This document shows, one piece after another, positions 55,231 through 64,000 of a stretch of 64,000 bases of DNA; the stretch's first letter is position 1, and the number at the start of each line of letters is the position of its first letter. The DNA is from Elusimicrobiota bacterium (GTDB lineage: Bacteria > Elusimicrobiota > Elusimicrobia > F11), in the NCBI GenBank assembly GCA_022072025.1, contig JAJVIP010000002.1:101356-165355 (forward strand), in the 5' to 3' direction. Both the position numbers and the translations under genes were made by a program. Below the pieces are notes generated by a model. That model had not been told where the DNA came from. It worked only from the letters and a program-made list of their open reading frames with translations, and did not search any database.

Positions 55231-56130
55231 TTGGTCGAGGCACACAAAAGCGTTTTATTAAAAGAAGCGATTGAATGGCTTAACGTTAAACCCAATGGTT
55301 TGTATGTGGATGGAACCCTGGGGTTGGGCGGGCATGCCGAAGCGATCGCGCAAAGGTTGGGGGAACATGGTCGATTACTCGGTTTGGATGTGGATTCTAA
55401 AAATTTGGCAAAGGCAGAACGCCTTTTGCAACCTTTCGGAAAATTGATTCGTACAAAGCAGATCAATTTTCGAGAATTAAACAAAGCTCTTGTCCAAGAA
55501 GGGTGGGACGGTGTTGATGGGTTGTTATTTGATTTGGGTGTGGCCAGTCCACAGTTGGAGAGTGCTGAGCGGGGATTTAGTTTTCAAAGCGAAGGCCCCT
55601 TGGATATGCGCCTTGACCCTTCCCATGGGAAATCCGCCTATGAGTTTCTTTCAACCATAAAAGAAGAGAAACTGGTCTCTCTACTAAAAGAGTTCGGGGA
55701 AGAGAGAAATGCCCATCGATTGGCGCGCTCGATCCTTTTTGAAGTGTCTCAAGGAAGACTCAACACCACCCGTGAATTGGCGACACTTTGTTCAAGATAT
55801 TGCACCCGAGGGGGAAAAAGTCATCCGGCCACGCGTGTTTTTTTGGCCCTTCGTTCTATGGTGAATGATGAACTGGGAGCGCTTGAAGATCTCCTCTCTC
55901 AATCTCCCGACGCATTGAAGATTGGGGGGAGATTGGTCATTATTTCTTTTCATTCACTTGAAGATAGAAAAGTGAAAGAAAAGTTTAGAGTTCTTTCACG
56001 AGAACCCTCGTTGAATGGAAACCGATTTGTGGTTCTTACCAAAAAACCGGTGGTTCCATCTTTTGAAGAACAACGAGAAAACCCGCGAGCAAGAAGCGCC
56101 AAACTTCGAGTTTTAGAAAGAGTTGCTTGA
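55231..56130 (+). CDS. rsmH: 16S rRNA m4C1402 methyltransferase RsmH (MraW)
   Basis: RsmH methylates N4 of C1402 in 16S rRNA. AHKSVLLKEAIEWL, the SAM-binding YVDGTLGLGGHAEAI, LLFDLGVASPQLESAERGFS, GPLDMRLDP and LVIISFHSLEDRKVKEKF are all hallmark motifs. 299 residues. The start is TTG 55231, directly after the mraZ stop. It is followed by an FtsL-like gene. Confidence 0.96.
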   Translation: MVEAHKSVLLKEAIEWLNVKPNGLYVDGTLGLGGHAEAIAQRLGEHGRLLGLDVDSKNLAKAERLLQPFGKLIRTKQINFRELNKALVQEGWDGVDGLLFDLGVASPQLESAERGFSFQSEGPLDMRLDPSHGKSAYEFLSTIKEEKLVSLLKEFGEERNAHRLARSILFEVSQGRLNTTRELATLCSRYCTRGGKSHPATRVFLALRSMVNDELGALEDLLSQSPDALKIGGRLVIISFHSLEDRKVKEKFRVLSREPSLNGNRFVVLTKKPVVPSFEEQRENPRARSAKLRVLERVA

Positions 56131-56131
56131 T

Positions 56132-56422
56132 ATGCGAGAGAGAAAATCCGTCATTACTTTTGAACCCTTGCGGCGAATGGCCATTGTTTTTGGATTGGTG
56201 GGGGGGCTTCTTTTTGTAAGGGTGTGGTGGCCCATTCAAGCCGAAAGGAATTTGGGAAAACTGCAACGGGTTGAATCTAAAGTATTTCAGAAAAAATCAG
56301 AGCTTAATTTATTAAAGGACCGTTACGCCAATTTGACATCATTGACGGTAATTGATGCTTGGGCGAAAAAAAACGGGCCATGGGTTCCTCCCAATGGGGA
56401 GAATGTCATTGCGATCAAATAA
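56132..56422 (+). CDS. ftsL: FtsL-like cell division protein
   Basis: A 96-residue protein with one transmembrane helix (about residues 15-32, MAIVFGLVGGLLFVRVWW) followed by a helical, coiled-coil-like region (ERNLGKLQRVESKVFQKKSELNLLKDR). Identity within the FtsL family is low, so the call comes from the shape and from its place between rsmH and ftsI, where ftsL is expected. FtsL joins FtsB and FtsQ to activate FtsWI. ATG 56132 is used. It overlaps ftsI by about 20 bp. Confidence 0.82.
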   Translation: MRERKSVITFEPLRRMAIVFGLVGGLLFVRVWWPIQAERNLGKLQRVESKVFQKKSELNLLKDRYANLTSLTVIDAWAKKNGPWVPPNGENVIAIK

Positions 56423-58088
56423 TAAAACGCCAGCTCACGTAACTCCGATGAAGGCCCGGTTTTTACTGGTGCGATTTTTTGTTTTATTGGCATTTTCATC
56501 ATTGGGGTTTCGATTGGTTTATGTGCAAGGTGTGTTGCGCTCTGAGCTTGAAGAACGTGCCGATCGGCAGTGTCCTGTTAAATCTTCATCCAAAGAGGTC
56601 CGTCATCGAATAGAGGACCGCAATGGCCTAACTTTGGCTGAAACAGTTCAAGTGTCATCCTGTTTTGTAGATCCCTCTTTGATCAAAGATAAAGCTCGAA
56701 CCGTTAAAAAGTTGGCGCTCGCACTTGGAGTCAATGAGTCCCAGTTGGAAAAACGGTTGAATAAATCAAAAGGTTCTTTTCTTTGGGTGAAAAGAGGGGT
56801 TCCATCCCCACTTGTGGAGAAAATCAAGGAGCTGGATTTACCAGGAGTTGGATTCAAACAAGAAAAAAGACGCCATTACCCTTTGGGGGTTTTGGGGAGT
56901 CATTTGTTGGGATTTGTTGGTTATGAAGGAAAAGGATTGTCTGGGATTGAGAGCGCGTTTGAAAATGTTTTATCTGATCAAACCGAAAATGAAGAAAAAC
57001 CAGGAGGGAACGTTCAACTCACTTTGGATGCGACTATTCAGAAAATCGCAGAGAGTGAGTTGGAGTGGGGTGTAAAAAAGACCAAATCAAAAAAAGGAAT
57101 GGTTGTCATTCAAGATCCCATAAGTGGGGAAATATTGGCGATGGCTTCATGGCCACCCGTGTCTTTGGATCCTGATAATCCTTCTATGCCGGGTGAATTG
57201 CGCGTTCCATGTTTGGTGGATACCTTTGAACCTGGATCCACTTTTAAAATCGTCACGGGTGCGGCTGCCATTGAAGAAAAATTGTTTTCAGGGAAGGAAG
57301 TATTTGATGGGGAAAACGGTGCCTGGAAGATTCCTGGCATCACCATACACGATCATGAACCACTCAAGCGTATGACCTTTGAAGATATTTTTGTTCACTC
57401 TTCCAATATTGGAACTGGCAAGATTGCCGATCGGTTGGGGAATGCGAAATTGTACCAATACGCCAGGCTTTTTGGATTTGGTGTTCAACCGGGATCGGGT
57501 TTGGTGGGCGAAGCGAAGGGAGCCCTTCGGACTCTCAATAAGTGGAGTGGCGTCTCCAAGTATGTGGTTTCTTTTGGTCAAGAATTGAGTGTTTCACCTC
57601 TGCAGTTGGTGGGAGCTTATTCTGCCCTCGCAAATGGCGGAGTTCTTATGGAGCCGAAACTCGTGAAACGAATTGTTGATGATAAGGGCACATCGCTGTG
57701 GACTTCAAGATCCGCGGAAGTTCGCCGAGTCGTTTCTGTTGAAACAGCAAAAAAAATGACAGAGGTATTGGTTCACGTGGTTGAGCGTGGAACTGGGATT
57801 AATGCAAAAATTCAATGGGATCCGCACACACAAGTTGCCGGGAAAACTGGGACTGCCCAAAAGTGGGACAGTGTTCTTCGACGTTATCATCCCACCTTAA
57901 CATTGGTTTCATTTTGTGGTTTTTTTCCGGCCTTTAATCCCAAATACACCATAGTGGTTATTTTGGACGAGCCTGCCGGTCGAAGTTGGGGAGGGTTGGA
58001 TGCCGCTCCCATTTTTCGGCGTATCGCCGAAAAATTAGGGACGAAGGCTGTGGCGATGGTGAATCAAAATCAAGGGGCCACCCTATGA
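56403..58088 (+). CDS. ftsI: Peptidoglycan transpeptidase FtsI (PBP3-like)
   Basis: A class B PBP. An N-terminal anchor (ARFLLVRFFVLLAFSSLGF) is followed by the dimerisation domain with ALGVNESQLEKRL, then the transpeptidase domain: FEPGSTFKIVTG (active Ser279 with this start), VHSSNIGTGK and VAGKTGTAQKW. It has no PASTA repeats. ATG 56403 overlaps ftsL by 20 bp. ATG 56448, which starts just before the anchor, is also plausible. It crosslinks septal peptidoglycan. Stop overlaps murE as ATGA. Confidence 0.95.
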   Translation: MSLRSNNKTPAHVTPMKARFLLVRFFVLLAFSSLGFRLVYVQGVLRSELEERADRQCPVKSSSKEVRHRIEDRNGLTLAETVQVSSCFVDPSLIKDKARTVKKLALALGVNESQLEKRLNKSKGSFLWVKRGVPSPLVEKIKELDLPGVGFKQEKRRHYPLGVLGSHLLGFVGYEGKGLSGIESAFENVLSDQTENEEKPGGNVQLTLDATIQKIAESELEWGVKKTKSKKGMVVIQDPISGEILAMASWPPVSLDPDNPSMPGELRVPCLVDTFEPGSTFKIVTGAAAIEEKLFSGKEVFDGENGAWKIPGITIHDHEPLKRMTFEDIFVHSSNIGTGKIADRLGNAKLYQYARLFGFGVQPGSGLVGEAKGALRTLNKWSGVSKYVVSFGQELSVSPLQLVGAYSALANGGVLMEPKLVKRIVDDKGTSLWTSRSAEVRRVVSVETAKKMTEVLVHVVERGTGINAKIQWDPHTQVAGKTGTAQKWDSVLRRYHPTLTLVSFCGFFPAFNPKYTIVVILDEPAGRSWGGLDAAPIFRRIAEKLGTKAVAMVNQNQGATL

Positions 58089-59527
58089 TGTTAAATGACT
58101 TATTAAAGAAAAGTGGAATTGTTCACGAGATTGCCCCGGATGTTGAGGTTTCTGGATTGGCCTATGATTCGCGTTTGGTTAAAAACGGACATCTTTTTTT
58201 TGCCATTCAAGGAGCGAATTCAGATGGGCATAATTTTATGAATGAAGTCTCCAATCAAGGCGCTTGCGCCGCTGTGGTGGAAAGACAAACCCCATGTCGT
58301 TTGCCGGTCATACAAGTGGAATCGGTTTTGGTGGCGTTATCAAAAATAGCGAATCAATTTTTTGAACAGCCTTCAATGAAAATTCCTGTCATTGGAATTA
58401 CCGGTACCAATGGAAAAACCACCGTTACATATTTAATTGAAGAGATTTTAAAGTCTATGGGAAAATCTTGCGGGGTTTTGGGGACAGTGAACTATCGTCT
58501 AGGAAAGGACATTCGTCCTGCTCCGAACACCACTCCGATGTCATTGGATATTCAATCCTTTTTATCGCTTGCTCTTGAAAGAAAAGCAGAAGCCGTCGTA
58601 ATGGAGGTATCTTCTCATGCGCTTGAACTCAATAGAGTTGATGATGTCCGTTTTTCTGTGGGAGTTTTTACCAATCTCACACAAGATCATTTGGATTTTC
58701 ATGGATCCATGGAGAATTACTTTCAGGCAAAAAGAAAATTATTCATTCGTCCCGATGCCCCCAAAGCTGTTATTAATATCGATGATGAATTTGGGGTTCG
58801 GTTGGCCGAGGAAATAAAGGGAGCATTGTCTTTTGGACAGAACAATCAAGCGCGTTTAAGGGCAAGTGAAGTCACCTGTGATTTATCGGGGAATCGATTT
58901 AAACTACAGTCCCCTTCGGGAAAGGTCTTCGATATTTCGAACAATTTGTTGGGGATGCACAATGTGTCAAATTGTTTGGCGGCCGCAGGCGCCCTTTTAG
59001 AGCATGGATTGGCCGAAGAAGATATCGTGTCGGGCCTCAATAGGAAAATAACCGTTCCCGGTCGGTTGGAGCGGGTTGAATCGGGACAGGAGTTTGTGGT
59101 GGTGGTGGATTATGCGCATACCCATGATGCGTTGGCTCAAGTCTTAACAACATTGCGGAACACGGGCCCCAAGAGACTTTTGTGTGTGTTTGGTGCGGGG
59201 GGAAATCGAGATAAAACCAAACGTCCGAAAATGGGAGATGTGGCCGTCCAATTGGCTGATGAAGTCTTTGTCACCTCAGACAATCCTCGGTTTGAGGATC
59301 CCGCCGACATCGTTAAAGATATTGAAGCTGGAATAGAAAAAACAGGGAAGAAAAATTACCACATTATTTTGGACCGGGAAGAGGCTATTCGTATGGCTCT
59401 GTCGAAGGCTAAGCCGGGAGACGCGGTATTGATCGCCGGAAAAGGGCATGAGACCTACCAAATTTTTGGAAATAAAAAGGTTCATTTTTCTGATTTAGAA
59501 ATGGCGCGGAAGTTATTGAGGTCATGA
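58085..59527 (+). CDS. murE: UDP-N-acetylmuramoyl-tripeptide synthetase MurE, meso-DAP type
   Basis: MurE adds the third amino acid to UDP-MurNAc-dipeptide. The ATP site is GITGTNGKTTVTYLI at about residues 104-118. The DNPR motif (Asp399) of VTSDNPRFEDP marks a meso-diaminopimelate enzyme. It has 480 residues with ATG 58085 (or 479 from 58088). Overlaps ftsI and murF as ATGA. Confidence 0.96.
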   Translation: MMLNDLLKKSGIVHEIAPDVEVSGLAYDSRLVKNGHLFFAIQGANSDGHNFMNEVSNQGACAAVVERQTPCRLPVIQVESVLVALSKIANQFFEQPSMKIPVIGITGTNGKTTVTYLIEEILKSMGKSCGVLGTVNYRLGKDIRPAPNTTPMSLDIQSFLSLALERKAEAVVMEVSSHALELNRVDDVRFSVGVFTNLTQDHLDFHGSMENYFQAKRKLFIRPDAPKAVINIDDEFGVRLAEEIKGALSFGQNNQARLRASEVTCDLSGNRFKLQSPSGKVFDISNNLLGMHNVSNCLAAAGALLEHGLAEEDIVSGLNRKITVPGRLERVESGQEFVVVVDYAHTHDALAQVLTTLRNTGPKRLLCVFGAGGNRDKTKRPKMGDVAVQLADEVFVTSDNPRFEDPADIVKDIEAGIEKTGKKNYHIILDREEAIRMALSKAKPGDAVLIAGKGHETYQIFGNKKVHFSDLEMARKLLRS

Positions 59528-60933
59528 ACAAGTCCATTAAAGAAATCACAACTCTTCTTCAAGGTCAATTGATTTTGGGAAATCCAAAAACCATGGTAAC
59601 TGATGTGTCGATTGACTCAAGGCATATTGTCCCTGGATGTTTGTTTTTTGCGTTTAAAGGCGAACATGCCGATGGTCATCATTTCGCTGTGTCGGCCAGC
59701 CTACAGGGGGCCGCTGGTCTGGTGGTTTCTCATTTGGATTGGTTTAAAAGTGATCTGCCCTTGGAGGCCGCCATTATTCGAGTGAATGACACCTTTGAAT
59801 CTCTCCGACATTTGGGGCGGTCGTTTCGCAATGAATTCAAAGGACCCGTGGTGGGGATAACGGGTTCGAATGGGAAAACAACCACGAAACAAATGACTTC
59901 CAGCATATTGGCGTCTTTGGGCCCGGGATTATCAACCCCCGGTAATTACAACAGTCAAATTGGATTGCCGCTTGTTCTTTCAAAATTATCTCCCGATCAC
60001 AAATGGATGGTTTTAGAGATGGGTGCCTCGGCTCCCGGCAATATCGCCACATTGGCCGAAGTGGCCCATCCTTCCCTTGGAATCATCACGACCATTGGAC
60101 CTTCTCATTTGGAAACTTTTGGATCCGTTGAACGTATCGCTGAAACGAAATGGGAATTAATGGATTCTCTTCCCAGTGATGGATGCGCTATCGTTCCTTG
60201 GGGGAATCCTCACCTTGAACCATTGGTTCGTCGGTTCAGAAAAAAATTGGTTTTTTTTGGAGACGCTTCATCTTGTCCTGTTCGATCTTCTTCTGTTGAA
60301 GCTGGTGAAAAAGTTCGATTTATGTTGCACATCGGTTCGCAAAGCGCCCCCGTCACTTTGCCGATTCCTGGGCGGCACAATGTAATGAACGCGTTGGCCG
60401 CGGCAGCGGCAGGCTGGACGTTGGGTTGTTCCTTGGAGTCCATCGTGCAGGGGCTGGAGAGATTCGAACCACCCCAAATGAGAATGCAAGTCATGAAACA
60501 CCCTTCCGGCGCGGTGTTTATCAACGATGCCTATAATGCCAACCCGTCTTCCATGTTGGTGGCCATACGTTCGCTGGTCGAGTCTTATCCAAAGAAAAAA
60601 CGCATTTTGGTTTTGGGACCCATGTTGGAGTTGGGATCAGATTCCGAAAAATATCATTTTCACCTGGGATCGGAATTGGCGCATTTTTCCATGGACCATG
60701 TGATATTGGTTGGACAAGAAGCGCAATTCATATTGGAGGGAGCCATTTCATCGGCCGCGCCTAAACAGAAATTCTCAACCTTTTCGACAACTCAAGAAGT
60801 GGTTCCGGCCCTAAAGAAATATTTGACCCCTGAACATGTCGTTTTATTGAAGGCTTCTCGCGGAATAAAACTGGAAAACATTCTGGATGGATTGGAAATT
60901 AAGCAAGTTCAGACGCAAGTGAAGGTGGTTTGA
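59524..60933 (+). CDS. murF: UDP-N-acetylmuramoyl-tripeptide-D-Ala-D-Ala ligase MurF
   Basis: MurF adds D-Ala-D-Ala to UDP-MurNAc-tripeptide. It has SIDSRHIVPGCLFFAFKG in the N-terminal domain, the ATP site GITGSNGKTTTKQM, and FINDAYNANPSSM, the signature of MurF. Length 469 is normal. Its stop overlaps mraY as TGATG. Confidence 0.96.
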   Translation: MNKSIKEITTLLQGQLILGNPKTMVTDVSIDSRHIVPGCLFFAFKGEHADGHHFAVSASLQGAAGLVVSHLDWFKSDLPLEAAIIRVNDTFESLRHLGRSFRNEFKGPVVGITGSNGKTTTKQMTSSILASLGPGLSTPGNYNSQIGLPLVLSKLSPDHKWMVLEMGASAPGNIATLAEVAHPSLGIITTIGPSHLETFGSVERIAETKWELMDSLPSDGCAIVPWGNPHLEPLVRRFRKKLVFFGDASSCPVRSSSVEAGEKVRFMLHIGSQSAPVTLPIPGRHNVMNALAAAAAGWTLGCSLESIVQGLERFEPPQMRMQVMKHPSGAVFINDAYNANPSSMLVAIRSLVESYPKKKRILVLGPMLELGSDSEKYHFHLGSELAHFSMDHVILVGQEAQFILEGAISSAAPKQKFSTFSTTQEVVPALKKYLTPEHVVLLKASRGIKLENILDGLEIKQVQTQVKVV

Positions 60934-62018
60934 TGTTATACGCTTTGGCTCAATTCAGGGAAATATGGTTCCCTGTGAATGTATTCCAATATATTACCTT
61001 TCGTTCGGGAGGAGCCTTTCTTACCTCTCTGCTCATCATGCTCGTGTTTGGCCAAAAATTTATTGATTTGGTGAAACGCTGGGAGGTCACCCAAACCATT
61101 CGAGAGTATGGTCCTCAAACCCATTTAAAAAAAGCCGGCACACCCACCATGGGGGGCCTTTTAATTCTGATGGCGTTGGTCATCTCAACACTGTTATGGG
61201 CTCGTCTCAACAATCGATTTATTGTGATAACTCTCTTGTCCGCGGTCTATTTGGGGGCGTTGGGTTTTTTGGATGACTATAAAAAAATGATTCTCAAACA
61301 TCCTTCCAAAGGGCTTTCCCAAACCGGGAAGATTTTTTTTCAAATGCTATGGGCGGTGGTGATCACGGGTTATTTCTATTTATATCCATCGCATGATAAA
61401 TACTCGACGGTTGTCCAGGTTCCCTATTTAAAATATGTTTTTGTAAACCTTGAATCATTCATTATTTTGTTCGGTATCGTCGTGGTGGTTGGAGCTTCGA
61501 ATGCGGTTAATTTAACGGATGGGTTGGATGGTTTGGCTTGCGGAACACTTCTCATCAGCGCGTTGGCTTATGGAATTTTTGCCTACTTGGCGGGACATGC
61601 GAAACTCTCCTCTTATTTGAGATTGATTCCAGTGGCGGGCGCTGGAGAACTCAGTATTTACCTGGCCGCCATGGCGGGGGCGTGTTTGGGTTTTTTGTGG
61701 TTTAATGGATATCCAGCGGCAATTTTTATGGGAGACACTGGATCCCTTTTTTTAGGTGGAACCATTGGACTCGTGGCGTTGGCGATAAAACAAGAATTGT
61801 TGTTGATCATTGTTGGGGGCATTTTTGTTGCGGAGGCGGCGTCAGTGTTACTTCAAATCGGTTCAATAAAAATTTTTAAGCGGCGCATTTTTAAAATGTC
61901 GCCGCTTCATCATCACTTTGAAATGTTGGGTTGGCCGGAAACCAAAGTCACTTTGCGATTTTGGATTGTCGCTGTCGTGTTGGCCCTCATTGCCATGACC
62001 TCTCTAAAGTTGCGATGA
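60933..62018 (+). CDS. mraY: Phospho-N-acetylmuramoyl-pentapeptide transferase MraY
   Basis: MraY makes lipid I at the membrane. It has ten or so hydrophobic helices. The motifs are HLKKAGTPTMGGLLIL, FLDDYKKMILKHPSKGLS, AVNLTDGLDGLA, FMGDTGSLFLGG and MSPLHHHFEMLGWPETKV. Length 361. ATG 60933 is better than TTG 60930. Confidence 0.97.
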   Translation: MLYALAQFREIWFPVNVFQYITFRSGGAFLTSLLIMLVFGQKFIDLVKRWEVTQTIREYGPQTHLKKAGTPTMGGLLILMALVISTLLWARLNNRFIVITLLSAVYLGALGFLDDYKKMILKHPSKGLSQTGKIFFQMLWAVVITGYFYLYPSHDKYSTVVQVPYLKYVFVNLESFIILFGIVVVVGASNAVNLTDGLDGLACGTLLISALAYGIFAYLAGHAKLSSYLRLIPVAGAGELSIYLAAMAGACLGFLWFNGYPAAIFMGDTGSLFLGGTIGLVALAIKQELLLIIVGGIFVAEAASVLLQIGSIKIFKRRIFKMSPLHHHFEMLGWPETKVTLRFWIVAVVLALIAMTSLKLR

Positions 62019-63289
62019 AAAAACAACAAGTGGTCGTTGTGGGCGCCGCCAAATCTGGTATCGCGGCGGCTCAACTTCTCCTCCGGCATGGCGCCAAAGT
62101 CACTTTGGTTGATGAAAAACCACTGGCGCAGATAAAACCCGTTCCCAAAAACCTTGGCCGTTTTTTTAAGTTCAAGGCGGGGGTCCGAAAATTTTTCAAT
62201 TCCCGCTTAGATTTAATCGTGGTAAGCCCTGGAGTTCCATGGAATCACTCGGAGCTCAATCGCGCCAGAAAAAGAGGAATTTCAGTATGGCCTGAACTTG
62301 AATTGGGATGGCGATTGTCTTGTCCCAAGATCACCATAGCTGTCACAGGCACCAATGGGAAGACCACCACCACCGCTTTGATCGGACATATTCTCAGACA
62401 AGCTGGGTTTCCGACTGTGGTGGGAGGGAATATCGGAACCCCGTTGAGCGCTTTAGTAAACAAAATTACCCCATCGACCTACCTTGTGCTTGAAGTTTCA
62501 AGTTATCAATTGGAAGGACATCGTACGTTTCATCCCAATATCGCAGTTTTTTTAAATCTTACTCCCGATCATCTCAAACGGCACGGAACCATGTCACGTT
62601 ATGCTGCGGCAAAGGGAAAATTGTTCCAATTGATGCGAGGGCCCGATGTCGCCGTTTTAAATAAATCGGACCGATGGTGTCGGGAATTGGCGAAATCAAT
62701 TCGCGCACAGAAAAGATTCTTCCCCAATCCCAGTGATCGAAGGCTGGCCAAGAACCTCAAATTGCCGGGTCGTCACAACTTAGAAAATGCCATGGCCGCC
62801 GTGGGGGCTTGCCGCGCGCTGGGAATTTCTGACTCAATTATTCAATCCGGTTTGTCTTCGTTTAGAGGGGTTCCACACCGAATTGAATTTGTTCGGGAAT
62901 TAAAAGGGGTGCGGTATTTTAATGACTCTAAGGCCACCAACGTTGACTCAACCAAGGTGGCGTTAAATTCATTTAAAGAAAAAATTGTTTTGATTTTGGG
63001 GGGGGAACACAAAGGGTCTTCCTATCGCCCTCTCATTCCCCTTATTAAAAAAAATGTGCGTGCCATCATCACGATCGGCGAGGCCGCTCCCTTGATAGAA
63101 AAAGAATTAAGAAGGGTGGTTCCCTTGTATTCTTCCGGAAATATTAACAGCGCGGTTCGATTAAGCCAGGGTCTCGCGTTAAAAGGAATGGTGGTTCTTT
63201 TGTCCCCTGCCTGTGCCTCGTTTGATCAGTTCCGGAATTATGAGCACCGCGGTGATGTTTTTATTCGTTGTGTGAGGCAACTGCGGTGA
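62015..63289 (+). CDS. murD: UDP-N-acetylmuramoylalanine-D-glutamate ligase MurD
   Basis: MurD adds D-Glu to UDP-MurNAc-Ala. It starts with QQVVVVGAAKSGIAAAQLL (a UDP-binding Rossmann fold). The ATP site is AVTGTNGKTTTTALIG. FNDSKATNVDSTKVAL and LILGGEHKG are typical. About 424 residues. ATG 62015 overlaps mraY as ATGA. An upstream open frame lies inside mraY. Confidence 0.95.
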   Translation: MKKQQVVVVGAAKSGIAAAQLLLRHGAKVTLVDEKPLAQIKPVPKNLGRFFKFKAGVRKFFNSRLDLIVVSPGVPWNHSELNRARKRGISVWPELELGWRLSCPKITIAVTGTNGKTTTTALIGHILRQAGFPTVVGGNIGTPLSALVNKITPSTYLVLEVSSYQLEGHRTFHPNIAVFLNLTPDHLKRHGTMSRYAAAKGKLFQLMRGPDVAVLNKSDRWCRELAKSIRAQKRFFPNPSDRRLAKNLKLPGRHNLENAMAAVGACRALGISDSIIQSGLSSFRGVPHRIEFVRELKGVRYFNDSKATNVDSTKVALNSFKEKIVLILGGEHKGSSYRPLIPLIKKNVRAIITIGEAAPLIEKELRRVVPLYSSGNINSAVRLSQGLALKGMVVLLSPACASFDQFRNYEHRGDVFIRCVRQLR

Positions 63290-64000
63290 AAGTTCAATTT
63301 GTCTCGAATTCAAGAAAAGAAAAGAAAAAATTGACCAAATTATTTTCGATTGAGGCTTTGATGCGAAGCCCCTATCCCGACAAAGGACTTGTCTTGTCAG
63401 TTTTTGGTTTGTTGGTGTTTGGATGGGTTATGATTTATTCCTCAAGTGCTTTGTTCGCTGAAAACCGATATGGGGATCAGTTCTATTTCATAAAAAAACA
63501 ATTGCTCTGGTCTTTGGTGGGAGCGGTGGCTTTTTTATTAGCTGCCAATGTTCATCTTTCCTTTCTTCAGTCCAAGGTCAAACCCATTTATCTGGTTACT
63601 GTGTGTTTGTTGGTGTTGGTCCTTATCATTGGCCCCAAAATATCAGGGGCGCGGCGATGGATTCATTTGCCAGGAATGAACTTTCAACCTTCGGAAGCGG
63701 CGAAACTCGTGATGGTTTTATTGGTGGCGGATTATATGGACCGACGACAAAGCCGGTTAAAAGATTTTAAGCGTGGAGTGATGCCTTTATTGTTGATGGT
63801 AAGCGTTATGGTGGGGTTGATACTCGTGGAACCCGACTTGGGGACTCCCGTTCTTATGATGGGCGTTTTGTTCTCTTTGCTCATGTTGGGCGGTGCTAGA
63901 TGGAGTCATTTTTTTGTCTTGGGTTTAGCCTCTCTGCCTGTGTTGGTTATCGGAATTCTTAAAGTTCAATACCGATTGGAAAGGTTTTTCGCCTATTTAA
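63286..64000 (+). CDS. ftsW: Peptidoglycan glycosyltransferase FtsW (3' end outside window)
   Basis: An incomplete SEDS-family protein. The frame is open from GTG 63286, which overlaps the murD stop as GTGA, to the end of the window, 238 codons. It has a 30-residue polar N-terminus, then hydrophobic helices starting at GLVLSVFGLLVFGWVMIYSS. The SEDS signatures SGARRWIHLPGMNFQPSE and VEPDLGTPVLMMG are present, and the last visible residues RLERFFAYL fit the family. FtsW polymerises septal glycan with FtsI. The rest of the gene and its usual neighbours lie beyond base 64000. Confidence 0.95.
   Translation, partial: MKVQFVSNSRKEKKKLTKLFSIEALMRSPYPDKGLVLSVFGLLVFGWVMIYSSSALFAENRYGDQFYFIKKQLLWSLVGAVAFLLAANVHLSFLQSKVKPIYLVTVCLLVLVLIIGPKISGARRWIHLPGMNFQPSEAAKLVMVLLVADYMDRRQSRLKDFKRGVMPLLLMVSVMVGLILVEPDLGTPVLMMGVLFSLLMLGGARWSHFFVLGLASLPVLVIGILKVQYRLERFFAYL

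Overview
The window is a gene-dense stretch of a diderm (LPS-making) bacterial chromosome. All 62 protein genes I support, and both tRNAs, lie on the + strand. Most junctions are tight: ATGA, TTGA, GTGA or CTGA stop/start overlaps are common, and few gaps exceed 100 bp. TGA is a normal stop codon. Complete Kdo, lipid A and Lpt genes, meso-DAP-type MurE, and an HprK/RapZ/HPr/EI set together suggest an uncultured diderm lineage such as Elusimicrobiota or a relative. This taxonomic guess is an inference and needs marker-gene placement.

Layout. 1-7.4 kb: end of an rRNA methyltransferase, queuosine genes queA-tgt, a HEAT-repeat protein, yajC-secD-secF and an unrecognised ORF. 7.4-12.5 kb: a DUF374-WaaA (Kdo transferase) fusion, a GT9 heptosyltransferase-like protein and two GT4 enzymes. 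12.7-22.2 kb: GT2, polysaccharide deacetylase, lpxK, an LpxL-like acyltransferase, GT9, an O-antigen-ligase-like protein, gmhB, a GT39-like protein with an extra C-terminal domain, and a DUF3108 protein. 22.3-29.2 kb: hldE-type kinase, kdsB, pyrG, kdsA, a small membrane protein, kdsC, lptC, lptA and lptB, which run from Kdo synthesis to LPS export. 29.2-34.0 kb: a regulatory phosphotransferase set (EIIA-Ntr, HprK, RapZ, EIIA-Man, HPr, EI) with no sugar permease. 34.0-42.4 kb: lepA, lepB, hemW, then a GT2/GT-C/FAD-oxidoreductase trio. 42.4-47.9 kb: hrcA-grpE-dnaK-dnaJ-rsmE behind a promoter that overlaps a CIRCE operator. 47.9-53.4 kb: mtaB, hinT and the macromolecular-synthesis set rpsU-dnaG-rpoD. 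53.4-53.65 kb: tRNA-Ile(CAT, probable) and tRNA-Val(CAC). 53.8-54.6 kb: a coiled-coil zinc-ribbon protein. 54.7-64.0 kb: the mra/dcw cell-wall cluster mraZ-rsmH-ftsL-ftsI-murE-murF-mraY-murD-ftsW, with ftsW cut by the window end.

The genes fit envelope construction. Kdo, heptose and lipid A precursors are made, glycosylated and exported. SecDF-YajC and LepB handle protein export. The dcw cluster makes peptidoglycan. No phage, transposase, CRISPR array or defence island was seen. The points most worth a second look are the DUF374-WaaA fusion, the GT39 protein with an LmeA-like tail, the permease-less PTS whose RapZ lacks the Walker A lysine, probable CTG starts, a seven-copy roughly 10-nt repeat ahead of mraZ, a triple DnaA-box cluster at 12.49 kb, and several structured palindromic elements between genes.
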